Below the pieces are notes generated by a model that worked only from the letters and a program-made list of their open reading frames with translations, was not told the origin of the DNA and did not search any database. A program made the translations under genes and the position numbers. A stretch of DNA of 64,000 nt from Paenibacillus sp. FSL H8-0548. GTDB lineage: Bacteria > Bacillota > Bacilli > Paenibacillales > Paenibacillaceae. The stretch spans positions 686,001-750,000 of the forward strand of contig NZ_CP152049.1 in NCBI RefSeq assembly GCF_038630985.1. Direction: 5' to 3'. This document shows, one piece after another, positions 1 to 8,538 of this stretch. The stretch's first letter is position 1; the number at the start of each line of letters is the position of its first letter.

Positions 1-393
1 GTCGGCATGGTCTTTCAGGATTATGCGCTGTTCCCGCATTTGACGGTAGAAGCCAATATTGCGTTTGGGCTAAAGCGACAGGGCAGAGCAGAGCGGCTGA
101 AGGAAATGCTGGAGCTCATTCAGCTGGATGATTATGCGAAGCGTTATCCGCATGAGCTGAGCGGCGGCCAGCAGCAGAGGGTTGCCCTAGCGCGTGCGCT
201 GGCGCCTAGTCCAGCCATATTGCTGATGGACGAGCCGTTCAGCAATTTGGATGCGGAGCTGAAGCTTTCGATTCGCGGCGAGCTGCGCGAGATTTTGCAA
301 AAGTCGAATACGACCTGCCTGCTCGTATCTCATGACCAAGCGGATATAGAAGCGATTTGCAGCCGATTTATACGCATGGGGGCAGACCAGTAG
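1..393 (+). CDS. ABC transporter ATP-binding protein, 5' end cut by window (ferric-ion type)
   Basis: This is the C-terminal part of an ABC ATPase that energises import across the membrane; the reading frame is open through base 1, so the start and Walker A lie outside the window. Visible motifs are the Q-loop region (VFQDYALFPHLTV), the ABC signature LSGGQQQRVALARAL, Walker B with catalytic glutamate (ILLMDEPFSNLD) and the switch histidine (SHDQ). The Q-loop wording is typical of Fe3+/spermidine/sulfate (FbpC/PotA-like) ATPases. The protein ends soon after the switch region, so the C-terminal regulatory (TOBE) domain usual in that group is missing. The iron neighbours favour ferric iron as substrate, but that is inference. 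Confidence 0.85.
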   Translation, partial: VGMVFQDYALFPHLTVEANIAFGLKRQGRAERLKEMLELIQLDDYAKRYPHELSGGQQQRVALARALAPSPAILLMDEPFSNLDAELKLSIRGELREILQKSNTTCLLVSHDQADIEAICSRFIRMGADQ

Positions 394-404
394 TTGATAG
401 GGAA

Positions 405-452
405 ATAAACCCTCTTCATGACCGCAACCTGACGGATAAGAAGAGGGCTTAT
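405..452. terminator. Convergent stem-loop between ABC ATPase and binding-protein gene
   Basis: An 8-bp perfect stem (CCCTCTTC / GAAGAGGG), extended by partial ATAAA/TTAT pairing, closes a 22-nt loop between two converging genes. The T-tract is weak on both strands, so this is a probable shared terminator. Confidence 0.5.
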
Positions 453-474
453 ATTCTGTTGGGCAATATTAAAA

Positions 475-1470
475 CTAGCGTCCAGTAAGGATAGCGTCAG
501 CCAATATGTCAATCTGATTCTCGATTGCAATAGGGTCATCATTATACAAGTAATTATAGTTAATCGTGTGTACGCGTCCGTTTTTGACCGCATCGAGATT
601 ATTCCAAATGGGGCTGGCTTCAAGGTCCTTCAGGACAGTGGAAGTACCATCGGGATCGTAGCTGGTCAAGATAATGTGATCGCCCGCGAATTCTGATATC
701 ACCTCGAACGAGATTTCACGATACCATTCCTCGGAATTGCGGAACACTTCATCAACTTTTGGAGCTGGTGTTACTTGTAGAGCTTCATACAGAGCGTAGC
801 CGCCCATATTGACAAAACCATATACACGCAATGTGTTTTTCCATATATTGAAGATGGTGAAGGTTTCATCCGCGCCAATGGTGCTTGAGACTTTTTGCCG
901 AGCTGCTAGAATCTTATCATCAAATGCAGTGATCCATTGCTCTGCTTCTGCTTCCCGTCCAAGAATTTCTCCGAATATACGCACCGAATCTTTAGGTCCG
1001 CCACTTAGTTCCAATGGAACCGTTGGAGCAATCTTGGAAAACTGCTCGTACTTTCCATCTCCCCATGAAATAATCAGATCGGGTTGAAGATCGATGACCT
1101 TCTCCAAAGATTGTCCAATGCTCTCAGTACCCGCTTGTTCGATGAAGGGATGATTGTTCAGCACATAATCATCCGTACCGATAGGCTTGAGTCCAAGGGC
1201 AACGAGCTGACCATAGTACCAATCTGTGACTACACGTTCTGCTTTGACAGGAATCTCCGAGCTGCCTGCCATATGTTCATATACACGGGTAGCCGCTTCC
1301 GTGCTTGTATCATCGGCCTTAGCGTTGTTTGCTGCTGCGCTGTCTGTCGCCTTAGCTCCTGCTTGATTATTTGCGCTGCTGTCCGAGTCCTTCGAATTAC
1401 TGCATGCGATTAATCCTACAAGCATGATGACTGCCATGAAACAAACCAGTATTATTCTCTTTCTACTCAT
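475..1470 (-). CDS. Iron-siderophore ABC transporter substrate-binding lipoprotein (FeuA-like)
   Basis: A 331-residue extracellular lipoprotein of the FeuA/FhuD/FecB class (class III solute-binding fold), expected to capture a ferric siderophore for an ABC importer. The signal peptide ends in a lipobox (LIAC, Cys23), followed by a Ser/Asn/Ala-rich linker to about residue 65. The mature part has the expected pattern AERVVTDWYYGQLVALGLKPIG and DLQPDLIISWGD. The ATG start has GGAGG upstream. A Fur box lies just upstream and the Btr-like regulator gene lies 88 bp upstream on the same strand. No permease gene is adjacent. The siderophore cannot be named from sequence; catecholate (bacillibactin-like) is suggested only by the Btr-like neighbour. 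Confidence 0.9.
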   Translation of the reverse strand: MSRKRIILVCFMAVIMLVGLIACSNSKDSDSSANNQAGAKATDSAAANNAKADDTSTEAATRVYEHMAGSSEIPVKAERVVTDWYYGQLVALGLKPIGTDDYVLNNHPFIEQAGTESIGQSLEKVIDLQPDLIISWGDGKYEQFSKIAPTVPLELSGGPKDSVRIFGEILGREAEAEQWITAFDDKILAARQKVSSTIGADETFTIFNIWKNTLRVYGFVNMGGYALYEALQVTPAPKVDEVFRNSEEWYREISFEVISEFAGDHIILTSYDPDGTSTVLKDLEASPIWNNLDAVKNGRVHTINYNYLYNDDPIAIENQIDILADAILTGR

Positions 1471-1489
1471 TGCCTATTACCCTCCTATG

Positions 1490-1531
1490 TATAATGATTA
1501 TCATTATCATCAATAACTATAGCAGCTGCAA
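1490..1531 (-). promoter_or_regulatory. Fur-controlled sigma-A promoter of the siderophore-binding gene
   Basis: On the minus strand a -35 TTGCAG (1526-1531) and a -10 GATAAT (1503-1508) are 17 bp apart. The -10 is part of GATAATGATAATCATTATA (1490-1508), which matches 18 of 19 positions of the classical Fur consensus. Fur-Fe2+ bound here would cover the -10, so repression under iron sufficiency is expected. Confidence 0.88.
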
Positions 1532-1558
1532 CAGACCATGTACATGTCAGATTCATTC

Positions 1559-3190
1559 CTATTTCTTTGGATTATTGGGCAAAAGATAATGCACGATATC
1601 ATCCAGTTGTGCATCCAGTGCAGCAGGTCCGTAGCCGTACCATTTGGTCATGTCCACTGGATATACACATTGCTGCTTCACAGCTGTTCGCTCCAACCAT
1701 TCCGTGCTCTTCATCATGTCCGCTGCACGCAGTCTTGCCGCTTGATTGTTCTCAATGGATACGAAATAATGATCGGCATCGTACGCAGGCAATTGAGGGA
1801 GAGAAAACTCTGGGTGCTCGAACCCTTGAATGCGCATCGCCTTCACTGCCTGAGGGGGTGTAAGCTGCAGGATGTCGTAGAGTAAATCTGCCCCCATGTA
1901 GCCATATCCATAGATGAGTGAACGATCGCTCCGCACATTAATCACGGCAACAGTTGTTTGAGGATTCAGTGCCAGGTGCAAAGATTCTCGAATCTGTCCT
2001 GCTCTGTGCTCGAAGTATTCGAGCCAGCTGCGTGCCTGTTTCTCCAAACCGGTGAGCTGAGCAATATGCATAAAATGTTGATTCCAGTTGATACCGCGCC
2101 ATGGAATCTGTATAACTAGGCCAATATCGCTATACTGCTCAATCTGGCGGTACTCGCTGGCTTCCACAAGAGGATACAATATAATATCAGGCTTGACGCT
2201 CTGGAGTATTTGGAGCCGCTCTGCATGCTGTGTTTGCCAATAGAGGGGCTGAAATGAATTGGAAGTTTGCGGCAGCTGGAAACGATGATTCACCCAGGCA
2301 TCTGTGATGGCTACACAGGGCGTGACGCCAAGCGAGAGCAAATCCAGCGTATACGCATGATCCAAGGACGCTATTTTTAGCGGTTTACCCAAATAAACAG
2401 TCGGCGACATCCCCGTGGCTTGTTTGAATTTTCGGCTTAAATAGAATTCATCAGAATAACCGACTTGATTGGCAACTTCATTTAACGATGCTTGGGATTG
2501 CAGCATAATGGTCTTGGCCTTGTCGATGCGTATGCGATTGAGATACTCGATAAAAGTAGAGCCAGTACGCTGCTTGAAGCTTAATGTGAATTTCCGCAAA
2601 CTTAAACCAGACATGAATACAGCGTCATCTCTCTGGATTTTGCGATTATAATGCGTGTGGAGATAAGAAATTACTTGGTCAATGCCATCGAGCGGCTTGG
2701 TAAAGTGAATAGAGTCGGGCTGCTCGAGTGCCCACCATACATCAGCGAACAGGGTCAAGAATTGTGCCTGTATGGGAAGTCGCTGTGATACGCTGTTAGA
2801 AAATTGGTTTTTGTATGAATCATACAGTGTAGATACTTGTTCAAGCAGGAAAGGATTACTCTGCTCTGTCAGCATCGGAGTGAGCAAAGGATCATTGGCT
2901 GGATTCTCGCCTATCCATTCGTAGTCACAGGCATATATGCGAACTTGTTCAGAAGGAAGCTGGAGGCTTTCGGTGACATCCTTATGAATATGAAGGGATG
3001 TATTTGGCGGCAGTGATATACAGCCGAAGCCCTTCAGCGTATGTGTACTGTTATTGATTGTCAGTGTAACCGAAAGTGCTTCTATAAATAATAAACGGTA
3101 TGTATTCTGGTGATTGCTGCGTTCATCGGTCTGCACTGTCGCCGAATATGCATGCATGTTTTTGAGAACAGGAATTCCTGAATGCTGCAT
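1559..3190 (-). CDS. Btr-like regulator: AraC-type HTH fused to a siderophore-binding-protein domain
   Basis: The 543-residue protein has an N-terminal sensor-like region (about 1-160), an AraC/XylS helix-turn-helix pair (about 167-267, with NEVANQVGYSDEFYLSRKFKQATGMSP) and a C-terminal FeuA-like binding domain (about 272-540, with ILQSVKPDIILYPLVEAS). This is the layout of B. subtilis Btr (YbbB), a cytoplasmic activator of siderophore uptake that binds the ferric siderophore through its C-terminal domain. There is no signal peptide, as expected for a cytoplasmic protein. AGAAGGAG sits 11 nt before the ATG, which is a long spacing. The gene precedes the binding-lipoprotein gene on the same strand, so it probably activates it. 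The inducer is not known. Confidence 0.88.
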   Translation of the reverse strand: MQHSGIPVLKNMHAYSATVQTDERSNHQNTYRLLFIEALSVTLTINNSTHTLKGFGCISLPPNTSLHIHKDVTESLQLPSEQVRIYACDYEWIGENPANDPLLTPMLTEQSNPFLLEQVSTLYDSYKNQFSNSVSQRLPIQAQFLTLFADVWWALEQPDSIHFTKPLDGIDQVISYLHTHYNRKIQRDDAVFMSGLSLRKFTLSFKQRTGSTFIEYLNRIRIDKAKTIMLQSQASLNEVANQVGYSDEFYLSRKFKQATGMSPTVYLGKPLKIASLDHAYTLDLLSLGVTPCVAITDAWVNHRFQLPQTSNSFQPLYWQTQHAERLQILQSVKPDIILYPLVEASEYRQIEQYSDIGLVIQIPWRGINWNQHFMHIAQLTGLEKQARSWLEYFEHRAGQIRESLHLALNPQTTVAVINVRSDRSLIYGYGYMGADLLYDILQLTPPQAVKAMRIQGFEHPEFSLPQLPAYDADHYFVSIENNQAARLRAADMMKSTEWLERTAVKQQCVYPVDMTKWYGYGPAALDAQLDDIVHYLLPNNPKK

Positions 3191-3323
3191 ACGAGTGTCA
3201 ACTCCTTCTAAGATGCTTTTTCCTCATTCAGAGTAAGTATAACTGAATGCCATCTGTTCGCGCAAAGTGAATGAACTAGGAATATTATGAGAGCAGCTGC
3301 AGATTAGAAATAACCTCGTATTC

Positions 3324-3341
3324 TGATATTTTGAAATATCA
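3324..3341. promoter_or_regulatory. 18-nt palindrome upstream of the Btr-like gene
   Basis: TGATATTT-TG-AAATATCA is an inverted repeat with 8-nt arms, about 135 bp upstream of the Btr-like regulator start. It could be an operator, but no known regulator is assigned to it. Confidence 0.3.
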
Positions 3342-3434
3342 TGTAAAATAGATAGATAGGATCAGGCGTGTTGATTATCCAGTCACAGGGAATGTCATTT
3401 GAAAAGAGGTTATCCTTTTAGTAGACTGAATTCG

Positions 3435-3644
3435 TAGATCTAAATCCGCCAATTCAGCTTAAAACGCAGGAATAGGTCTAATAAATAGATCAATTCCCTC
3501 ACGTTCCCACCAAATGGGCACATAATGCCTGCTCTGCGGTGAAATAAGTCTAGTTTTTAGATCTAAATCCGCCAATTCAGCTTAAAATGCAGGAATAGGT
3601 CTAATAAATAGATCTATCCTCCGGCTTCCCACCAAATGGGTACA
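3435..3644. repeat. Direct repeat pair containing AGATCT and AATAGGTCTA motifs
   Basis: Two near-identical copies (3435-3523 and 3558-3644; period 123 bp) share the segment from TAGATCTAAATCCGCC through AGGAATAGGTCTAATAAATAGATC to CCCACCAAATGGG. They differ mainly just before the last block. They carry no ORF. The core words are related to the AATAGATCTA repeats at 55.35-55.55 kb. This accounts for much of the gene-free stretch 3191-3711. Confidence 0.85.
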
Positions 3645-3711
3645 TTTTTCCTTATCTCAATGATTGGATAATTAACATGCCTAAGATAGGACATTAAAGG
3701 GGGAAAATAGA

Positions 3712-4176
3712 TTGAAGCAATGGTCAAGGGAAATTGAGATAAACGCTCCAATTGAACATGTATGGTCGTATGTAGATGGTTCGTTGGAGCAGATGCAGAA
3801 GATTATGCCTCAAGTGGTGTCGAATGAACCCATTAAAATAACTGAAGAATTTGTCGGCAGTGTATACCGTCAAAAGTATAAACAAGGCAAGCGCATAGAA
3901 GAATATGATGTTCATACGCTAGAATATTCAAATCATCCGAATGATAAGAAATTGAAGATTGGATTCACGCTGGCAAACTACTTTGAGATCACAGCTTTAT
4001 ATGAATTGCACAGAGTAAATGATCAGACTACAAAGCTAAGATATACTGCAACCAATAAAGCGTTAAAATGGTTTGTGAAGCTGTTTATGCTATTTGCATC
4101 GGAGAAGGTCGTAGTTAAATTTCTGGAAGATGTAAAAAAGGTTGCTGAATCAGAGGTGCAACAAAAGCAGAGCTAG
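3712..4176 (+). CDS. SRPBCC (START/polyketide-cyclase-like) family protein
   Basis: A 154-residue soluble protein starting with the SRPBCC pattern WSREIEINAPIEHVWSYV, a fold with a deep hydrophobic pocket for lipids or other small ligands. The middle holds the alternating beta-strands of the family (FVGSVYRQKYKQGKRIEEYDV, KLKIGFTLANYFEITALYEL) and the C-terminus the long helix. The TTG start is chosen because AAAGGGGGA lies 7 nt upstream. It is a single-gene unit with a strong terminator behind it. The ligand and role are unknown. Confidence 0.8.
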   Translation: MKQWSREIEINAPIEHVWSYVDGSLEQMQKIMPQVVSNEPIKITEEFVGSVYRQKYKQGKRIEEYDVHTLEYSNHPNDKKLKIGFTLANYFEITALYELHRVNDQTTKLRYTATNKALKWFVKLFMLFASEKVVVKFLEDVKKVAESEVQQKQS

Positions 4177-4210
4177 AGAGCTGCGGGCTGCTGAAAAGCT
4201 CAATAGTTAA

Positions 4211-4257
4211 CAGTAAGCCTTCGCATAACCCCGTTATGTGAAGGCTTACTGTTTTTT
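4211..4257 (+). terminator. Rho-independent terminator after the SRPBCC gene
   Basis: A 19-bp stem (4211-4229 with 4233-4251, one G-U pair) and a 3-nt loop are followed by TTTTTT. Confidence 0.93.
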
Positions 4258-4379
4258 CGTATCAGTGCAGAAGCAGCAGAAATCAACTTTATACGAATAA
4301 GTTTGACGATGAGAATTATGATTATAGACAGCATGTAATTTACAGAAATAAAGGTGGTGGGCAGTATGCGCGAAAATGA

Positions 4380-4577
4380 ATGCGGCTCGCAAGCGGATGG
4401 ATTACGGTAGACGGCCAGTATTTCGAGTTGCTGTATTGCCTGCCGCGAGATCATCAGCGCATACAAGGCAACGATCCGGAAGCGGTATTAGAGCACGCCA
4501 AGTCGTGTCTCGTCGTACAGTCCAATACAGGCCAGCAGCGATCCTTTCCGGGTCGCTACTGGCCTGTTTATACTTGA
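4380..4577 (+). CDS. Doubtful small ORF, 65 aa
   Basis: The frame from ATG 4380 reads like protein at first (GWITVDGQYFELLYCLPRD). A better ribosome site (AAAGGTGG, about 4350) precedes another ATG at 4365, which leads to only 14 codons in a different frame. The last part of the ORF runs through a hairpin (4528-4566). It may be a small gene with a frameshift near its start, or not a gene. No family is recognised. Confidence 0.25.
   Translation: MRLASGWITVDGQYFELLYCLPRDHQRIQGNDPEAVLEHAKSCLVVQSNTGQQRSFPGRYWPVYT
4528..4569. terminator. Stem-loop with weak T-tract
   Basis: CAGGCCAGCAGCGA (4528-4541) pairs with TCGCTACTGGCCTG (4553-4566) with one mismatch. TTTAT follows on the plus strand. It lies between the doubtful 4.4-kb ORF and the end of the minus-strand membrane-protein gene. 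Confidence 0.5.
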
Positions 4578-4583
4578 CTGAAT

Positions 4584-5120
4584 TCAAGTTCTCATATACT
4601 GATCAAATATCGCCTTAAGTTCTTGTTCAGACTCCTTATATATAAATAATTGAATTTCCTCTCCAGATTCTCTAAGCGTCAGCAGACATTTTCCATTGGG
4701 ATAATATTCATTCGTATTAGAAAGCTTCATATTGAAGATATAAGACTGGAAATCACTCCATGGATAAAAGTGAGTTCCAATAGCCACACCATTTTTCCCA
4801 AACCTAGTTAAATTAAAAGAAGTAAGTATTACGGCGATAGAGACACCTAAGCCTATTTGAGCAACGGCTGTTCTTTCATTAAATACTAAGCTTAAACATA
4901 AAAAGAGTACACCCTGAACGATAAGCAACAAGCATAGCCTTAGGAATTGTTCTTTAAGTTTAAATCCTTTCAGCCCTTTAAAGGGGTGTTTTGTTATTTT
5001 TTCACCAGTCATTCTTCCTGTCACATATGTACGATAAGCATAAAACAGAAATGTTAAGCTAATTAACAGAGATATAATGTTCATTATTAACGTTATTAAT
5101 GATTCTATGAAAATAATCAC
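4584..5120 (-). CDS. Small membrane protein of unknown function, 178 aa
   Basis: Hydrophobic segments lie at about residues 4-28, 60-80 and 87-104. They are followed by a soluble C-terminal part with the pattern GVAIGTHFYPWSDFQSYIF and CLLTLRESGEEIQLFI, which resembles the PH-like tail found in some Bacillota two- or three-TM proteins (DUF5673-like; tentative). The GTG at 5120 sits directly on a GGGAG, so it is too close to be served by it. The true start may be a few codons inside, for example the ATG at residue 13. It is a single gene between unrelated neighbours. Confidence 0.6.
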   Translation of the reverse strand: MIIFIESLITLIMNIISLLISLTFLFYAYRTYVTGRMTGEKITKHPFKGLKGFKLKEQFLRLCLLLIVQGVLFLCLSLVFNERTAVAQIGLGVSIAVILTSFNLTRFGKNGVAIGTHFYPWSDFQSYIFNMKLSNTNEYYPNGKCLLTLRESGEEIQLFIYKESEQELKAIFDQYMRT

Positions 5121-5438
5121 TCCCGTTTAAAGATGGAATAAAAGCAGTTTTAAGATAGTGGAGTAGATAGCTCACTCCTCGTTTTATCTCCCGTAATTGA
5201 TCATTTACGCCGTAATTTCAATGTAGCAGTCCAGTTTATTTAATATAGCATTAATGACAAATATTTGAACCAAAAACTTGATTGATATTTTCCGAAATAA
5301 GCTCTGCGCTGTTAAAAGAGCAAGTGTACAAAATCCTATTTTTTGATGGGATAGAATAGTGGGTATCTGTATCTAAAAGGAAATCGGCAATTGTACTCGA
5401 CAATATGCCACGATGAGTATAAAGGTAATAGGTTAGCG
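5121..5438. other. Gene-free stretch, no clear function
   Basis: AT-rich DNA. Only a short stem (GGAGT / ACTCC, about 5160-5180, followed by TCGTTTTAT) and the palindrome TTAGCGCTAA near 5433 were noticed. No ORF or repeat family is supported. Confidence 0.5.
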
Positions 5439-6881
5439 CTAACTTTCTGAGCCGGCATTTTCACTGCTAAAGCTGGAAAGTTTCAACTGTCGTATGACTT
5501 CATGATCGTTGCGGTCTATTTCTTCAAAACCTAAAGAAGCATATAGCTTGGATGCTCGCTCATTATCATACCGATGTCCAAGTCGGATTTGATCGCAACC
5601 GTGCTTTTCCTTCATGTGGTGCATGAGCTCCAGCATAGCGGATCGTCCCCATCCGCTATGCTGGAATTTATGATCAATCATATAGGCCATGATCCAGTAG
5701 CTTCCGTCGTCAGGGTCGACCGCGTAAACTGCAAATCCGATTAACTGTTCGGCAGCATATATCGCCAAGGGAGTAAATCCGCAGTAGGCTGACTCTGCGA
5801 GCCAATACACAATTGGGATAGGGAACATGTTTTTCTGTTCGCCTGTAACCTCGAGCTGGGTGCAGGCATACCAATTACTTTGATCGATCGCCGCAAGTTT
5901 AACTGCTGGGCGATAACGTTCACGTATTTGAGCGCATACTCCCAGCAGCTTCTCCTTAAGCTTAATAGCCCATTCTGGCGAACTAGCGATGTCCATATCT
6001 TCAACACTACGAAGCAGTCTTGCGAGTGTGTAGAGGTCTGAAAACTTCTGAAACATAGGGAGTAAGCTTATATACGCCTCGTCTAATAGCTTGATTGATC
6101 TATACCCCGCAAGAAATTGCTGAATCTTCCTACAAGCTTCCTTGTCAGCTTGTTCAAGCAGATCGGAAATGGCAGATGTAATATCCATCATAAACCAATG
6201 ATCCATCATGTCATCGAAATCAATAGCACAATACCGCGATTCCTCTGCTACATAGAAGATATTATCGGTCTCGAAATCATAATGAACTAGACCTGAATGT
6301 CCCTCACCAGTGGGCAGACCATTGAACAATTCCCGTATCTGATCCAGTTGTTGTCTGACCCCAACTTCTTTCGGATAACGCTGCAATACCGATGAAATAA
6401 ACGCAAGAATATCCGCCCAGCCTCTTCGTGAGGTGGTTCCAGCACTATAGTTTTCGGATAGTTGATGAAGCGAAGCGAGAGATTTACCCCAATGTTCAAA
6501 ATGAAGATTCAACATTTGATCAAGTGGGATATGGATTCCTTTGGCCTGCTCAAAGACCACTGCGTAATAAAAACCGTGCTTACTTGAAATGGTTTCTATC
6601 CAATGTCCGTTCTTGGAGCGAATAGGTGCAACGGTCGAATAACCTTTGTCTCTCAAATACAGCATGAAATCTAGTTCAGTCTGGATATTCTCGATGGTGT
6701 TGTCTTCTTCATGAATAAACCTGAGGAAATGTGGATTACCGTTTCTTTCAAATACATAAATAAAGTTACTGCTTGCTCTCCAAAACTTTAATGTTTCCGG
6801 ATCATGTTCCCAAAACTGAATCAGTTGTTTGGCTGGAGCATCATTTTCTAAGCCGCGCACCATATTTCTTAAAGACATCAT
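5439..6881 (-). CDS. Bifunctional fusion: APH-like phosphotransferase plus GNAT acetyltransferase
   Basis: The 480-residue protein has two domains. Residues 1 to about 315 form an aminoglycoside-phosphotransferase/choline-kinase-like kinase with the catalytic loop HYDFETDN (Asp near 202, Asn near 207) and the metal-binding segment AIDFDDM (near 221). The nucleotide-lobe position usually held by Lys reads FLRF, as in homoserine-kinase-II-like members. Residues about 340-470 form a GNAT domain with acetyl-CoA motif A (QHSGWGRSAM) and the C-terminal pattern YDNERASKLYASLGFEE, resembling BltD-type polyamine acetyltransferases. The ATG at 6881 is preferred to the upstream TTG because GGGGGG lies 9 nt before it. 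Substrates are unknown; self-resistance or metabolite modification are both possible. Confidence 0.8.
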   Translation of the reverse strand: MMSLRNMVRGLENDAPAKQLIQFWEHDPETLKFWRASSNFIYVFERNGNPHFLRFIHEEDNTIENIQTELDFMLYLRDKGYSTVAPIRSKNGHWIETISSKHGFYYAVVFEQAKGIHIPLDQMLNLHFEHWGKSLASLHQLSENYSAGTTSRRGWADILAFISSVLQRYPKEVGVRQQLDQIRELFNGLPTGEGHSGLVHYDFETDNIFYVAEESRYCAIDFDDMMDHWFMMDITSAISDLLEQADKEACRKIQQFLAGYRSIKLLDEAYISLLPMFQKFSDLYTLARLLRSVEDMDIASSPEWAIKLKEKLLGVCAQIRERYRPAVKLAAIDQSNWYACTQLEVTGEQKNMFPIPIVYWLAESAYCGFTPLAIYAAEQLIGFAVYAVDPDDGSYWIMAYMIDHKFQHSGWGRSAMLELMHHMKEKHGCDQIRLGHRYDNERASKLYASLGFEEIDRNDHEVIRQLKLSSFSSENAGSES

Positions 6882-7068
6882 TTCTGATTTGCCCCCCAAT
6901 ACCTAATGAGAGGTGTGCTTGTTTACAAACTCCTCTATGAAATATTGTTGACTAAATCCCTCATATGATCAAGGTACTATTTGGTTTAAATTGATTATGA
7001 ATAAACTTGTTTACTGAGGGGTATAACGGTTTATATTCATTAAAAAGCTTCAAGGGAGGAAACTTGGC

Positions 7069-7887
7069 ATGAACCAATCGCATAATGAGCAGCATGATGC
7101 ATCCAGCAAGCATTGTTTGAAAGGCAAAGTAGCGGTCATTACGGGTGCAGGATCAGGTATTGGCCGTGCAACCGCATTGCAGCTTGCCCGGAGAGGCGCG
7201 AATATTTGCTTGCTTGATTTGAACGACAACCGAACCGAGGATGTTGAGAAAAACATCAAGGAAATGGGAGGGGAATCCATATTCCTTGATGTGGATGTGT
7301 CTGACCCGCAGCGGATGGAGAAGGCGTTTCAGTCTGCTGTTGAGCGTTTTGGGCATATCGACATCGTGTTCGCCAATGCAGGCATTAACGGCACACTCTC
7401 ACCGATCGAGGATCTAACACCAGAATCATGGGACGAGACGTTGACTACGAATTTAAAGGGAACGTATCTGACGGTTAAATATGCAATTCCTCATATGAAG
7501 AAAGCGGGCGGCAGCATCATTATTACAAGTTCCATTAATGGCAGCCGGAAATTTTCGGGGTTTGGCATGTCGGCATACAGCGCCTCCAAAGCCGGACAAG
7601 TTGCCTTTGCGAAGATGGCTGCTCTCGAGCTGGCTCGCTATAAAATTCGCGTCAATGTCATATGCCCGGGGGCAATCGAAACGAATATTGGCGAGAATAC
7701 AGACCGTACGAAGCAGGTAGATAAAATTAGTATTCCTGTAGAATATCCGGAAGGCAATCAACCGCTTGAGCATGGGCCAGGGCAGCCGGAGCAGGTAGCT
7801 GATTTGGTCTGGTTCCTCGCTTCGGAGCAATCGAGCCATATTTCGGGGACGGAGATATTTATTGACGGCGCGGAGACACTGCTGTAG
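7069..7887 (+). CDS. SDR family NAD(P)-dependent oxidoreductase
   Basis: A 272-residue classical short-chain dehydrogenase/reductase. The Rossmann glycine motif is TGAGSGIG (about 25-32), followed by the acidic dinucleotide-selecting residue (LLDLND), FANAG, the catalytic Ser region (SSINGS) and the active-site YSASK. An Asp after beta-strand 2 suggests NAD(H) preference by family rule. A poorly conserved N-terminal stretch of about 20 residues precedes the domain. AGGGAGG lies upstream of the ATG. It is a single gene closed by a strong terminator. The substrate cannot be read from sequence. Confidence 0.9.
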   Translation: MNQSHNEQHDASSKHCLKGKVAVITGAGSGIGRATALQLARRGANICLLDLNDNRTEDVEKNIKEMGGESIFLDVDVSDPQRMEKAFQSAVERFGHIDIVFANAGINGTLSPIEDLTPESWDETLTTNLKGTYLTVKYAIPHMKKAGGSIIITSSINGSRKFSGFGMSAYSASKAGQVAFAKMAALELARYKIRVNVICPGAIETNIGENTDRTKQVDKISIPVEYPEGNQPLEHGPGQPEQVADLVWFLASEQSSHISGTEIFIDGAETLL

Positions 7888-7932
7888 AGATTCGGGAGCA
7901 GGGAATTGGTATGTGATAAAAGCAGTATCATG

Positions 7933-7975
7933 TATTCGCTATTCTGCGCAGGCGCAGGATAGCGAATATTTTTTT
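7933..7975 (+). terminator. Rho-independent terminator of the SDR gene
   Basis: TATTCGCTATTCTGCG (7933-7948) pairs with CGCAGGATAGCGAATA (7953-7968) with one G-U pair, followed by TTTTTTT. Confidence 0.93.
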
Positions 7976-7978
7976 GTT

Positions 7979-8302
7979 ATATAGGAAACTAGGGATTCTC
8001 CGAACCTCTGGATAACGATGCTGCGCCAGCAGACGGAGGGCCTAGAGCAGATAACGAAAGCTAACGAAAGCTAACGGAAATCAGAGACGCTAAAGTACCA
8101 TTTTTGGCTAGCGTCACATTTTAACGGAAGAGGGAGACGCTATTACGCATAAATGAAGCAAGATCGGGCATGTAGGGTACAAATAGAGGCCTGTATTTCC
8201 GTTACAATCCTGAAACGAGAAATAAAGGCGATTTAACGTCTCTGGTTTCCGTTAGAAGTGTGAGCGGACGCGACTGTGATTTCCAGTCACCCGTAAGGGT
8301 GA
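7979..8302. repeat. Interspersed repeat R1, copy A (about 320 bp)
   Basis: It begins ATAGGAAACT directly after the SDR terminator and ends CCCGTAAGGGTGA. It holds three copies of a roughly 20-bp core (AACGGAA..AGAGACGCTA): direct at 8073-8092 and 8123-8142, inverted at 8234-8253, so the right half is an inverted repeat. It aligns end to end with copy B at 33343-33688 and, for its first 150 bp, with copy C at 48941-49087. It is non-coding. Confidence 0.9.
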
Positions 8303-8314
8303 TTTTGTCCAAAT

Positions 8315-8363
8315 ATAGGAAAGTATATTATTTCGCCATACTAGCTCTATATTTCTGGGAATG
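8315..8363. repeat. Interspersed repeat R2, copy A (about 49 bp)
   Basis: ATAGGAAAGTATAT..., ending CTCTATATTTCTGGGAATG, matches 18316-18363. The other copy has inverted ends GAAAGTAT / ATACTTTC around TTTTGCC. The first bases resemble the start of R1 (ATAGGAAACTAT). Confidence 0.8.
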
Positions 8364-8369
8364 TAACGC

Positions 8370-8397
8370 GCTGGCGCCGCTAAAGGACGGCGCCAGC
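8370..8397. other. GC-rich stem-loop
   Basis: GCTGGCGCCG (8370-8379) pairs perfectly with CGGCGCCAGC (8388-8397) around an 8-nt loop. There is no proper T-tract, so it is not called a terminator. Confidence 0.6.
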
Positions 8398-8538
8398 TGT
8401 TTCACCTTGCTCATCTAGACGAACGAAAGCGAGCTGGACGGTGTTGAAAATGGCTGGAACAATGGTGGTACGTCATATGTAATAAGACCAATCCATGTCT
8501 ACGCTGTGCAAGTATTTTTCATATTGTAATAATACGCA

